From Antedon mediterranea (Eukaryota; Echinodermata; Crinoidea; Comatulida; Antedonidae): a stretch of DNA of 60,000 bases. A program made the translations under genes and the position numbers. This document shows, piece by piece, positions 1-11,500 of the stretch. The notes under the pieces are model-generated. The model was not told where the DNA came from. It did not search any database and saw only the letters and a program-made list of their open reading frames with translations. Numbering within the stretch: the first letter of the stretch is position 1; the number at the start of each line of letters is the position of its first letter. Location of the stretch: the NCBI RefSeq assembly GCF_964355755.1, contig NC_092674.1:7881001-7941000 (forward strand), written 5' to 3'.

Positions 1-129
1 ACTGTGACTAATGTATGGCTCAAGGCAGTTTATACTTCATGTTTTTCAAACTAGCATTTCGAATCTCAAAAACCACATATAAAAAAAAAATAGTTTAACA
101 ATAAAGTATTTTTTAAATGATTTTATGTA

Positions 130-662
130 TTGTCCCTTGAAACACAAAATAATGAAGGTCAAAATATTCTAAATTTAAAGTGGCCATATCAAAGTAATAT
201 TAAAGTTATTCACTTTAAGTCGAAAATTCGAGCAAAAAACAACAAGTTTACGTAATTAACAGGTAAATTAGTTTGATTACATTTCATCTGGAAAATCGTC
301 ACGAGCGAAAGTAAACAAAGATTTCAAACCATGAGTACTCATTATGCATGTGCTAAATTAGGGTTGTTTACAACTCGTCACGGTTAAGAAGGTATTTTCA
401 CACAGATCATGAGGAAGTTTTATGATTATGCATACAGAGTAGCCAAACAAGCGCGTTTCATTATGGGATATGTTTTTATTGAAAAGTTTGACTGGAAGTC
501 AAAGTAATTTTTTTAACAAAAAAACGTTTGTATTTCAGTTAAATTATTTTTTTTTCTAACAATTTTTGGTGATAGTTAATAAGTATTATGATACTTCAAA
601 ATGACCCACCTTTTTTCGAAATCTTTTATTTTTTATTTTTTGGGAATTAGTCAAAGGGACAA
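130..662. mobile_element. MITE with TTGTCCC ends and TA target duplication
   Basis: Inverted ends read TTGTCCCTTGA at the left and TCAAAGGGACAA at the right, each flanked by TA. About 530 bases, no long open frame. The stretch is missing at the matching place in the second duplicate (near 56345-56400), which supports a recent insertion downstream of copy A's Ig2 exon. TA flanks fit a Tc1/mariner-type non-autonomous element, but the flanks are themselves symmetrical (ATGTA/TACAT), so the exact end is not fixed. Confidence 0.6.
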
Positions 663-915
663 TACATATTTAACGATACAATTTAATTAATGTAATTAAT
701 TTTAAAATGTCCTTTTCCTTTGTGTCATGTTTTAATAATATCCCTATAAATCTGTATCAATACGGTTTATTTAAAAAAAATAGAATTATTATTATATCAA
801 CCAGCCACATTAAATAGTTCCCATGTATATACAAGAAACTATTTTATCGGACGTGTTTCCATTTCATTAGAATTTGCATCTGTATAATTGATTTGTAATA
901 AATGTTATAACTTAC

Positions 916-2079
916 TTCTAACAATAAGTCTCATGATACCATCGGTACCATCAGGGCTATCACCTGTATAACATTCATATACGCCATCATCTTTCCCTCG
1001 TATTTTTTCTATCACAGCAGACATATTACCCCTCAGATTGTGTATTTCCTTTCCATAATTATGTCTCCAGCGTAAATCGTCAAGATCACCACCTTTACTG
1101 AGATTGATAGTGACAGACTCCCCTATACCGACCGTAATCGTTCTGTGCTCCATTTCAATATTGGCTGTAAAAATTGAATCAATAGGTCATACAAACTAAA
1201 CGTAATCATGTAATGGGCTGATGTGTTTTTCTAGTTAACAATCACCTCTATAAAAAAAATTAATTGATAATTTAAGGACGGGATTGCATGGCATTACTCA
1301 CCAGAAGCAGATTTCAATATTATTGCTGTATGTGTGACTACTCCATTTTTCTTTGCTTCAAATGAAAAGACACCAGTCTGAGTTTGTAAGTTATTAACAC
1401 CTAGAAAAGTGAAATATTGGTGTGTTCGGAATCTAATTATGCTGTCGGTAGAAAATATTTTACCGTCTGGCATATCTTTTGTTTGCTGCCTAGAGCTTGG
1501 GCCTTTAAAATTATCAGTATCAGCCCAAGTCACGTTATCGTTTCCATTAATATTCTTGTACAATATTCCAACAGATAAATCTCTGATGTCTTTGTCTTTT
1601 TGAAGTGCGAATCCTTGAAACCAACCATTACTATTCGCGTCAACTAGAGGTGTTCCAGAAAGTGCTGTTATATCTAATGGCTCTTAAAGAATAAAAAAAA
1701 AGTAATTCTTAATGAAGTTCAATCTGGTGAATAATGGCTAGTACTGTAGACCATTTTCGGGAATACGGTATACATGTAGAATAAATAGATTATAGTAATA
1801 TAACAATGTGACAAAATTAGCAGTGGCTGTTTGCAGATTAGAGGTAACCTTATGATTTGTTATTTCTATTGTTACAGCAATTTGCAGATAGTTTTTGCTT
1901 CCACACACAAAAAATAGCCATGTATATTTCAATACAAACTAATGAATAAAAATAGAAGCCCCCGATTTTAAAAAAAATGTAAGCAAGTCAGTATAAAACA
2001 TACCTGATAATCCTGAATTAAACGTAAAATATAGAGTCACAAGCAGGTGGAACAAGTGTGAAAAACGTATAGCTAACAT
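916..2079 (-). CDS. Tie-like receptor, copy A (first three coding exons only)
   Basis: Three exons on the minus strand with GT-AG borders: 2004-2079 (start codon at 2079, signal peptide, 25 codons), 1302-1682 (Ig1-like domain, no cysteines) and 916-1164 (Ig2). All introns are phase 1, as in copies B and C. Ig2 has the DDGVYEC core and the closing MRLIVR. That ending and the way the domain opens match the second Ig domain of vertebrate Tie receptors, which binds angiopoietin. The EGF, fibronectin, membrane and tail exons should lie beyond the left edge, since the nearly identical copy C has them in that order. Exons 1 and 2 are almost identical to copy C; exon 3 differs at about 13 bases, 12 of them changing amino acids. 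The role as a surface receptor is inferred from the family. Confidence 0.85.
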
Positions 2080-2650
2080 CTTCACTAAGCTCACAGGTAC
2101 CAGAATTAGTAGCTGACTAGTCCTAGTAGTACGCTCATTTAAAACTCAATATTCGATTAGCAAATGTGCCATAGGCCTAATATTCAAAAATGTGTAATAA
2201 TGACATTAGCAGTTGAATTAGTGAATGTTCGGATTTCCGAAATTGACGTTTGGGGAGGTAGATATTGGTGTTGGGTTGTTGAAGAATTATAGTAGTGGAA
2301 GTTATTATAGTAGATAATAATTATATTCTTATTCCTGAAGGCCGATGCCGAATTATGATTTGAATACATGCGGCAAATAAAGCCAGAATCAATAGTTCAG
2401 TAGGCATGTTTGTATCATATTAATATATAAAAGTATTAATGTCATACCGTATTTTATTTCTCAAATTGTATTCAGTATAGTAATTAAAAGTAATTTACTT
2501 TAGCTATTTTCATATTTATCTTGTGCATTTATATATTCTATTTGTTAATGGTATGTGTCTTTTAGGGGGATGTGGATAGAGAAGCTTGTCACATGTTCAT
2601 CCATTTCTTTTTGCTGCCTATATGTTATATTATGTGCAGTGATAAAGCTT
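2080..2650. promoter_or_regulatory. 5' flank of copy A
   Basis: About 570 bases upstream of the start codon, also present upstream of copy C (57734-58310). The UTR-side word GCTCATTTAAAACTCAAT recurs in altered form upstream of relic E (about 42832-42863), so this part of the promoter region is old in the family. No clear TATA box could be fixed. A motif TTCGGATTTCCGAA at about 2228-2242 recurs near 3538-3552. Confidence 0.35.
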
Positions 2651-2659
2651 AATAAATTT

Positions 2660-3190
2660 TAAAAAAATAAACGATACAAAGTTCGATCTTATTTTTACGA
2701 AATAAAACTGAAACAAGGGAACACCGAGTATGTCATATTACTGGACCAATTATTGGATTTTCTATCATTAGAATCATTAATTAATTGTGTGGAGACGATT
2801 TTTCTGCTCTCGAGGGATCCACCCTGTAACCGTTTTAGTGATCGTGGCCGTAAAACCTGTATGCGCACAGCAGTAGCTGAGAGATTGGATCAAATAGTGG
2901 ACGTCGTATAGCCGATTACCATCATTTTAGTGCCCTTGAATTGCAGACTATTTTTGGTGAAGTGACATATAGAGTCAACTCACAACCATTGTTTGCGGAT
3001 GGAACTGATCCCTGAATCATCACCAATTACTTTCTTTTACCACACGAACAACCTGTAATTGTGCAACCCAACTCGGACGTGCTAACGAATCAGAAAGGTA
3101 TTTTCGACATGGCACAACGACCTATCCTTGCATTCTGGAATTGCTCAAATAGTATACAACGTTCAAAGATTGGATATTTGGTGCTAGTAC
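2660..3190 (+). pseudogene. Unidentified coding fossil (left copy)
   Basis: From about 2660 one frame stays open for roughly 80 codons and stops at the TAG near 2909. A shift of frame then gives another coding-like run (through LELQTIFGEVTYRV) with one stop, then about 45 more open codons (through IFDMAQRPILAFWN). The composition looks like a real globular protein rather than chance AT-rich translation. I do not recognise the family. It has at least one frameshift and several stops, so it is dead. The second copy at 58311-58860 keeps the frame longer at the 3' end. Short direct repeats (2228-2370 and 3538-3680, sharing CGGATTTCCGAA) flank it, which suggests a transposed unit. Confidence 0.35.
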
Positions 3191-5262
3191 TTGAACCTGG
3201 GTTAACGGGGGCACAGTACCTTGATTAACGGTGTATAATTGTTGTGGATGTGAAGCCTGGGAAGGACAATCTTATTCTTAGGGCCATGTAATGGTAATGG
3301 TAATGTAGAAAGATCAAATAAGTACACTGGGACGGCCTGTACATAAACTGTGTTTGATTGCAACTGTGAAAGAACACAATTTTTCTTCGAAATAAGATAA
3401 TATATTACGTAAAAGTCCTTCAGACGTCTGAACATTGAATTACTGTAATATTATTAAATATAGATTTGTTTTGTAGTGGTTATTCGAAATCATTGTACGT
3501 ACTGTGACTCATTTTAATTCGTCACAAAGCGGGAGCGTTTCGGATTTCCGAACATTGGCGTTTGGGGTGTGAATATTTTGGTTGTAGACGAATTGACAGC
3601 AAGAAAGTCAGGGTTATCTAATAATATATAGGTGGACGTAAGTTATTATATTATAGTTTGTGTATTCAGACTTTTCCTAAGGATAAAGTACGGCTAAAGT
3701 AACTATAACGAATTCGTTGTATCATCATCCGGATGGATGATACGTAGGTCTACGGATTATAATACAAAGTTTTTCCTTGTGTGGTTTTATCAACTCGTGA
3801 CTATATCTTTTACAAATAATTGTCTTATATTTAACACTTAAATGGAACAGTTATGGTTTTGACATTCATTCGCAAAAATAATCTACTATCATTTAAACGT
3901 AAACTTAAATTAAATGGTTTCCTTTTTTGACAGTTTATACTGTACCATAATAATAATTATAATTATTTAAAATGTGTTGTGCATGTGCGCGGACGCAGAC
4001 GAGAAGTAAGACAGTGAGTTGATCTGGGTCTCCGTATTAAAGTTAATTTATTTAATTAATTAGTTAAATTAAACTTAATGCCGTTAATTGTAGATCTTAA
4101 TTTAGTTGGTTGACTATCGTAACTAATTTGCCTTTCAAATTTGTTTGTTTTGGTATTGACAGATAAATAAATGTATTTTTTTTTTAAATAACAATTTTAT
4201 ATAAATAATTTCATGTGATTTCAGTCTGTTAATTAAGATTGGATTGATTTAAATTAAAAAATAAAAACACGCAAGCATAAGATAAACGTATACAGTATAT
4301 ACCAGGTAAATACAACAAAATACATTAAAGCCATCTTTTTTTTAATGCATTCTAACTTCATTGTTTGTAAAATGCTACCGATTAATATTTGAGGTTATTT
4401 TTTATTATTTATTATTTAGTGACATTTCATTAATTCAATCATTAAAGAGTCGTGAAGAAATGCTTGCTAAACAGTTATTAATATAGTAGAAAAGCTGACT
4501 AATTTTAACTAGTGATTTGATTATTTAATTAGTACTGACAATGCTATACTGTTGTAAAACAGTTTAATAGGACTAGGACGACATCATATTTCTGTTATAT
4601 ATGAAGATTATAAGAGATAGCCTACAGTGAAATAAGCATTTTTTTTATCCTTTTGTTTATACTAATTTAATTTTGTATTTAAGCCTATTCTGCATTCATA
4701 GAAATGTTCGTAAACAGTTATTAAATTACGCTGTATATAATACTTCTAGTTAAAGTCATATACAGCTTTCAAAAGAAATGGTTGCTATATCTATATAATA
4801 ATTGTATTTTCGTTTAAATCTTACTGTAGAAAGACTACTTCAAAGTGTCTGTTCTATAAATGATTAATATGGATCTTTCGATTTGCCATGACCAAACTAG
4901 GTCATGTCAGTTCATTGTACGGACAAGTTAGGACGCCCTTCTTCGCTCTCCATCTCGACGCTTGGTGGCTTGTAAGTTCAGATGATAATCGACCGTCGAT
5001 TGACATGACCTAGCTTGGTTCAGATCGTCATCGCAAATCTGCAGCTCCTCTTATTTTCTATTTTACATATTTTATTTAATGCAGTTTATTGGTTAATCGT
5101 TTTGGATAGGAGCACTTAAGAATGGTCGTTTATTTTGCAAACTACCAGTTTTGTTGATAAAATTGTATTATATTTACATTTTGTTGATTGTTTTTAGACT
5201 ATGCTTAATTATAGCTATAGATTTACTTCTGTACTGTAACTACATTTTTTATTTCTTCAGTA
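3191..5262. other. Intergenic, no gene seen
   Basis: AT-rich DNA between copy A and the 3' end of copy B. Up to about 4345 it is shared with the right duplicate. Scattered short frames are not conserved in any meaningful way. No exon, RNA gene or transposon end could be supported. Confidence 0.5.
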
Positions 5263-5314
5263 CTTAGGCTAGGCTAGGCTAGGCTAGGCTAGGCTAGGTA
5301 CTACTACTACTACT
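5263..5314. repeat. CTAGG and CTA microsatellites
   Basis: About seven copies of the pentamer CTAGG followed by five copies of CTA, just 3' of copy B's stop codon. A TTTATT at about 5325 (AATAAA on the minus strand) lies between this repeat and the stop and may be the polyadenylation signal. Confidence 0.85.
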
Positions 5315-5340
5315 AACTCAATAGGTTTATTTTTGATTTC

Positions 5341-5554
5341 TCAATCAACTGTATTAACATAAACATGTTCCGGTGCAGGCTTGGTGTTTGCATAAACATG
5401 TTCACCAGATGAGGATTCAACAGCAGGTTTAATTCCTTCATACTCACTTTCTTCATATTTCTTAGATAGACTTTGATAATTTGTATCTATTGTGCATACA
5501 TTTTGTTGAACATCAAATTTAGCAGCGTGTTTTCCTGAATCTATACGTCTAAAT
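5341..5554 (-). other. ITAM-bearing cytoplasmic tail exon of copy B
   Basis: Last coding exon of copy B (71 codons with stop). Positions 5431-5487 encode D775-T-N-Y778-Q-S-L, eight residues, then Y790-E-G-I793. This satisfies the ITAM pattern D/E-x-x-Y-x-x-L/I-x(6-8)-Y-x-x-L/I. Further on, VYANT (Y806) and VYVNT (Y817) fit the pY-x-N site bound by GRB2-type SH2 domains. The ITAM block is 20 of 27 residues identical to copy C, while the rest of the tail has diverged. SEYEGI alone would also fit an ITIM. Confidence 0.8.
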
Positions 5555-8500
5555 CTAAAAGAGACCAAATGTATTTATATCAATCAATTAATAAAAAAAA
5601 AAAAAATGAAAAATAAATATTTCATCAATATCAAAAAACTTAAAACTTAACAGAAAAAGAACAAGATTAGTCGAGGCGAAGGTAAAGGCTCAAGGCAAGT
5701 GTCTTACGGTTTTTTAGATTGAGCCTTTACTTTCGCCTCGAGTAATCTCAATCTTTTTAGTCGCGTGGAAGCGACTCTATAGTTCACTATGTCGGTCGGT
5801 CGGTCGGTCTGTCTGTCGGTCTGTCGGTCTTTCGGTCTGTCGGTCTGTTGGTCCGGTATCAATATGCGTTTTATCGCTTTCTGACCTTATCTTGATATCA
5901 GTTTAATCTAACTAAGTCAGTATATTCCTTATGGCCAGGAATCGATGTTGTTATGTTTTCACGGTGCGCAATAAAAAATTACGCAATAAAAAATTACGTG
6001 GTCTACGCACGATTTAACGAAATCACGTTTGTAATCATATCTTCACAACCATGAATCACAATTAAATAAAATGTGGTACTCATAAATTTCAGGGCATAAA
6101 TCATCATATGGCAATACAATTACATGCGTAGCGCATGTAACGCATGCGTACGCGCGCTTAAAATTTTCAAAATTTATTTTCGATGAAATAAGAGTACGTT
6201 TCAGTCAATTTTAAGCGTTTACAAAATTGCCATGAGTGCGCAGATTTTTACGCGCGCACTGCGCGTTAATTGTTATTGCGCACTCTTTTTGCCCGATGTC
6301 TGTTTTCTTGACTTACTTTTCAACTCGAAACTACGTTATACGAGCTCGTCAAAAGTGACAGGCTACGCACGTGTAAATTAAAAAATATAACTGTTTTTAA
6401 ACATTTCAACATTTTTAAACATGTTCAGTCATTTCGGTCAGTTGGTAGGTTGGTCGGTCGGTCGGTAAACACTAAGCACGCGACTGCAGCCATCTATATG
6501 GCCTTGTTCTGTTAAGTTTTAAGTTTTGTGATATGGATGAAATATCAAGCATAGTAACAGTTTCAGTGTGTGATACTATATGGATGAAATATCAAGCATA
6601 GTAACAGTTTCAGTGTGTGATACTATATGGATGAAATATCAAGCATAGTAACAGTTTCAGTGTGTGATACTATATGGATGAAATATCAAGCATAGTAACA
6701 GTTTCAGTGTGTGATACTATATGGATGAAATATCAAGCATAGTAACAGTTTCAGTGTGTGATACTATATGGATGAAATATCAAGCATAGTAACAGTTTCA
6801 GTGTGTGATACTATATGGATGAAATATCAAGCATAGTAACAGTTTCAGTGTGTGATACTATATGGATGAAATATCAAGCATAGTAACAGTTTCAGTGTGT
6901 GATACTATATGGATGAAATATCAAGCATAGTAACAGTTTCAGTGTGTGATACTATATGGATGAAATATCAAGCATAGTAACAGTTTCAGTGTGTGATACT
7001 ATATGGATGAAATATCAAGCATAGTAACAGTTTCAGTGTGTGATACTATATGGATGAAATATCAAGCATAGTAACAGTTTCAGTGTGTGATACTATATGG
7101 ATGAAATATCAAGCATAGTAACAGTTTCAGTGTGTGATACTATATGGATGAAATATCAAGCATAGTAACAGTTTCAGTGTGTGATACTATATGGATGAAA
7201 TATCAAGCATAGTAACAGTTTCAGTGTGTGATACTATATGGATGAAATATCAAGCATAGTAACAGTTTCAGTGTGTGATACTATACCGTTTATACATCAT
7301 CACGATGACAGCAACTGTGATAACTGCCGCGATTAGTGAGCCAATTACAACACCTATGATGTAACCTGGAAAATATAAAAGGACAAATTTTCTTGTTTTA
7401 TTTACATTACTGGTACTGAATCTAATAAGAATTCCAAACAATGAACTATGTGATACACACCTAGCTTCTTTTGGTCACAATTTGATCCAAAAATGAATTT
7501 ATTTGTGTCAGATGTCCCATTAACGTTTAAAAATGATGCCAATACTGTGAATGTATATTCTGTACATGACTCAATTCCTTCACCAAACAAAACTTGAGTT
7601 TCTGTAGTATTTCCTTGCTGAAATATTCCACCTGACAGTTCATAATGGTAGGTCACCTGATAGTCTGGAATGTCACATGTAGAAGCGTTCCATTTCATCA
7701 GTATATGTGTTCCATTTGTGAATGGATTGCTTTTTATCGATGGCTCTATTATTGTAACATAGAATATTAAACAGATTTATAATAAATGAATTATACTATA
7801 CATTAAGAATTGTTTCAATTGGTCGATATAATCTTTTACCCATTTTTTATATATAAACTTTACACTAAATGACTAACTAGGCCTAAATGTTAGTAAAATA
7901 CACTCAAACATTTAATGACTTAAGCATACCTGATGGTGCTGTTTGGATCAATATGTCCTCTCCCCAATTTCCAGCAATATCTATGTTATTAACAACTCGA
8001 GCATTTACGACATAAGCAGTACAACTTGATAATCCTGATAGTTGAACTTCTAATTGAGAACTGTTTGTTGTGTTGACTACATCTTGTATATTTCCATCTA
8101 TGCCCGAGTATTGCACTTGATATCGAAGGATGTAGTTACACTGGATTGTATCATAATCACTAGATACAGGCTGAAATACAGAAAAAAGACAAATACCGTT
8201 ATTTGAATCTGATACTGGTAACCAATTTCTGCAGTTTGATAATATGTTATATTGTAAGGACAAACAATTAGAGAATACTTTACAACTTTACTTGCTTGAA
8301 CTTACTTAGTTCATTTACAAATACCAATAACGTAATGTATACGGTATTTACATTCACTACTTAAATTAGACTTTCTAGTAGGCCTCTAGTTCCTTAATAA
8401 TTAATTTGTTGATTGTGGAACTTACGATAATGAAGAACAAACAAGAACAATAAAAACATCTCTAGTGTACCTTGAAACTCACTATCACCTGATTATCTCC

Positions 8501-11500
8501 AATGGTTTTTAATTCCATCTCAGGTTCTTCTGAAGGCTCTATTTCATAATATGTAACACAACGGATTAGAACTGACATACAAAATACAACGTGGTGTGCT
8601 ATGGTAGATATCATAATAATTTTTTTAACAACAAAGAATACTACTACTACTACTACTACTGCGTCGAGCTTGCTCGGATCAAAGAATAAATAAAGTAATA
8701 TCTAATATATTCCAACAAAAAATTAGCATACTGTAAAACAAGTAAAAATTAATAATCTGTGAATGATAAAATCCTTAAAACAAATGTTGGCAATCTTTTA
8801 ATTCTAGAATTAATAAATAGATCTATAGATACTAGATTTATAAAATCAGTTGACGCGTTGCTGATTACATGGCTTGGCAGTTTGTTAACTGATTATCTGT
8901 AATGTTAGATCTTGCCTGAACATATTGTGTTGGTTGATCCAAGTGTACTTCTTGGTCCATCTACCTCAATACCACCAACCATCCTCAAAAACTGAGAGTA
9001 GAATTGAACTTGCGTAATTGGGATGAGTTTGTCAATGACAATACATAAATCATTATATGATTCAGTTATTGATATAAATGAATCCATCTCCGATGATTTA
9101 TACGAAAGTTTCCGTTTTGTAATTGTTCCTGTTCCAAAGTCTTCACCAAGAATCCAAGTGACGTCAAATGTTATACTTGTTGCTGTCTGATTTACAACAG
9201 TTGGTGGTTTAAAGTTGTATGGTAATGCTATTTATGAAAATAGAAAACACACTGAACTATTAAAACAGAATACATGTAGGCCTATGTGTTGTTCTGCCGT
9301 ATAAACTTTACTAAATCATCTGCATATCTAATTAGATGGTTTTACTCGCATTATAGTCGGATGTATAGAGACTATAATGACTTCAGAGATATAGATAATA
9401 TATGGGCAAGGCAATTGAGAATAATTGATAGAGAAACATACGATAAATGTTCATGTGGAGCAATTTGTCGATAAGCAAGTGTAACTATGATTATGACTAT
9501 CAATTTGTTTGTGTGTGCATCATAATGTTTGTGCAAATTAATTAATTATTCTCTTTATGTGTATATAATCAGGTTTTAAATGTTTTTTTTATATTTACAT
9601 AATTGACTATTGTGTAGTTTTTGTAGGGCTGTGGATACTCGCATGTTGCGCATTGTTGCTTTCGCAACCTCTATTTTTGACCGATTGTGTCGATAAAATA
9701 AATGGAATGAATAAATAAAACTGTAAAACATGGAAACATTTGATGATCCTAGTTGCCTATTGTGAATTTTCTAAATGAGAAATCAAATTAACTGCATCTT
9801 CAGTTATACAATGTGGTACTACAGAGAAAAGTCAAGATGTATGTATGTATGTGTATGTATTTAATTAATTAACTTTCATGACAAAATATGTAACTAATAA
9901 TCCAATCCCTCTCTCTCTCCCGATAATTCTTCAGGCTACTTTGAATAGCTGAACGTATATGACATATAGTTTAATTTCGTGTAGTTACCTATGCTGCAGT
10001 TTGGTCCAGCCCAAGCTTCGTGGCATCCATTATCGCAACCTCCATCTCGATTACAATCTGCCGAAGCTTTGCAGTGACACGGGAAATTACACAAATCACC
10101 AAAGAATCCAGACGGACAGAACATGGCCACTATACACAAAGCGGAGATATGTGTGTTACAAAAGTAAGTGAGATTTGCACAAAAGCAGGCACCGTATACA
10201 CACAGAACACAAGAAAAAGAGCCAACAACAATCAGCACAAAATAATTATAAAGCGTCTTGCATTGAATTTTAATTAAATTCGATTTATATTTGCGTGCGA
10301 TACACAGTGTTAATGTGAAGTATAGTCTATAACTAGTTGATAAATCTGATATTGCTAGCTGTCATCAGGCCCGGGCATCAGGCTTGGATTGTCACTCATT
10401 GTCATCATGAGGTTGTGAGTTGAAGTCCGTCTCTCGTAATTACTACAAAAACAAGATTACATTTAAACATAATATTGAGGTAGATATACGCAGGTTTTTG
10501 ACATACAGTACCTTGACAAGTATCACCAGTGTATCCAGACGAACAGACTGATCCGAGAGAACATCCCGTGTGTTTATCACAATAACTGTAGTCACAATGA
10601 CATTCTTGGCGACAATCAGCTCCATAGTATCCAGCTGCACACACTATAAAATTAAGTATATTTTATCACATATACCTGTATTATCATTAATAATATTACA
10701 ATTATTACTAATTATAATAGTAGGCCTACAGTACTGAACTATCATTTATTAACCTTTATTACAATCGTTTCCTCCAAAACCATTGATGCATGCACACCCA
10801 ACTGGATCAGGTGGACATAAAACAGTTCCTCTACAATCCCCAACAGAAGAAGAACACACAACGTTGCAGTCACGACCCCAATCGTTATTTCCACAACCTA
10901 TCCAAAATGAAATACTGTTTTACTTAATGTTTCTTTATTTTATTTACACCACCACCAACATGAACAATGTTTATTTATTACCGTGTGCACAAGTGTCGCC
11001 GTCGAATCCTGCTGGACAAATACACACACCCGTCTCATCGTCACACGCTCCGCCATTATAACATACGGGACATTCCATTTCACAGTCTGGAGGATTCCAT
11101 TTTGGTAAAGGACAAGCTAATAGATTTTTATTAAAATAAATACATGCAATTTTATAAATCTTGATATCAATTATAGAACAGAAAGTAAATTTATATTCGG
11201 AAAATTTCAGGCAGTTTAGAGTAAATAGGCTTAATGTTAATCTTTTCCCTTTAAAGTAATGGTTTAAATGAAAGAAATATAAACTAATATTAAATATCCA
11301 TACCAGAAAAAAAAACAATTTTAGTATCTGTATACTTATTTCTTTTCTCGCACGCCTATTTTATCAACAGAATAGGAATTCATTATTGGATCCAGATGAA
11401 ATTATTTCAAAATATAAACTTTTGGAAACACAAACAAGTTATTTGCCAAGGAAACCTTTAAACAACATTGTACAGTAATCAAATATTTGTGGTGGTTTGA

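Larger units (their letters stand above)
1..4345. repeat. Left copy of a large direct duplication (partner 56256-60000)
   Basis: This stretch matches 56256-60000 base for base apart from small changes, in the same orientation, with an offset of about 55,650 bases (56564 minus 916, 57733 minus 2079). It contains the first three exons of receptor copy A and about 2.3 kb of upstream DNA. Both window edges cut the duplicated unit, so its full length is unknown. By eye the non-coding part is about 97-98 percent identical. The left copy has an extra insertion at 130-662. Confidence 0.9.

Noticed and set aside
2080-5340. Missing tyrosine-kinase exons downstream of copy B
   Set aside because: Copy B ends in a stop at 5341 and copy C at 51714 in the same place, and no kinase-type motif (HRD, DFG) appears in any frame I read between 2080 and 5340.
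5476-5478. ITIM reading of the tail (SEYEGI / SVYEDI)
   Set aside because: It fits the single-motif ITIM pattern, but the conserved second YxxL at exactly eight residues and the acidic -3 residue make an ITAM the better reading; not excluded.
6531-7282. CRISPR-like array
   Set aside because: Units are directly adjacent and identical with no variable spacers; it is a minisatellite in an animal intron.
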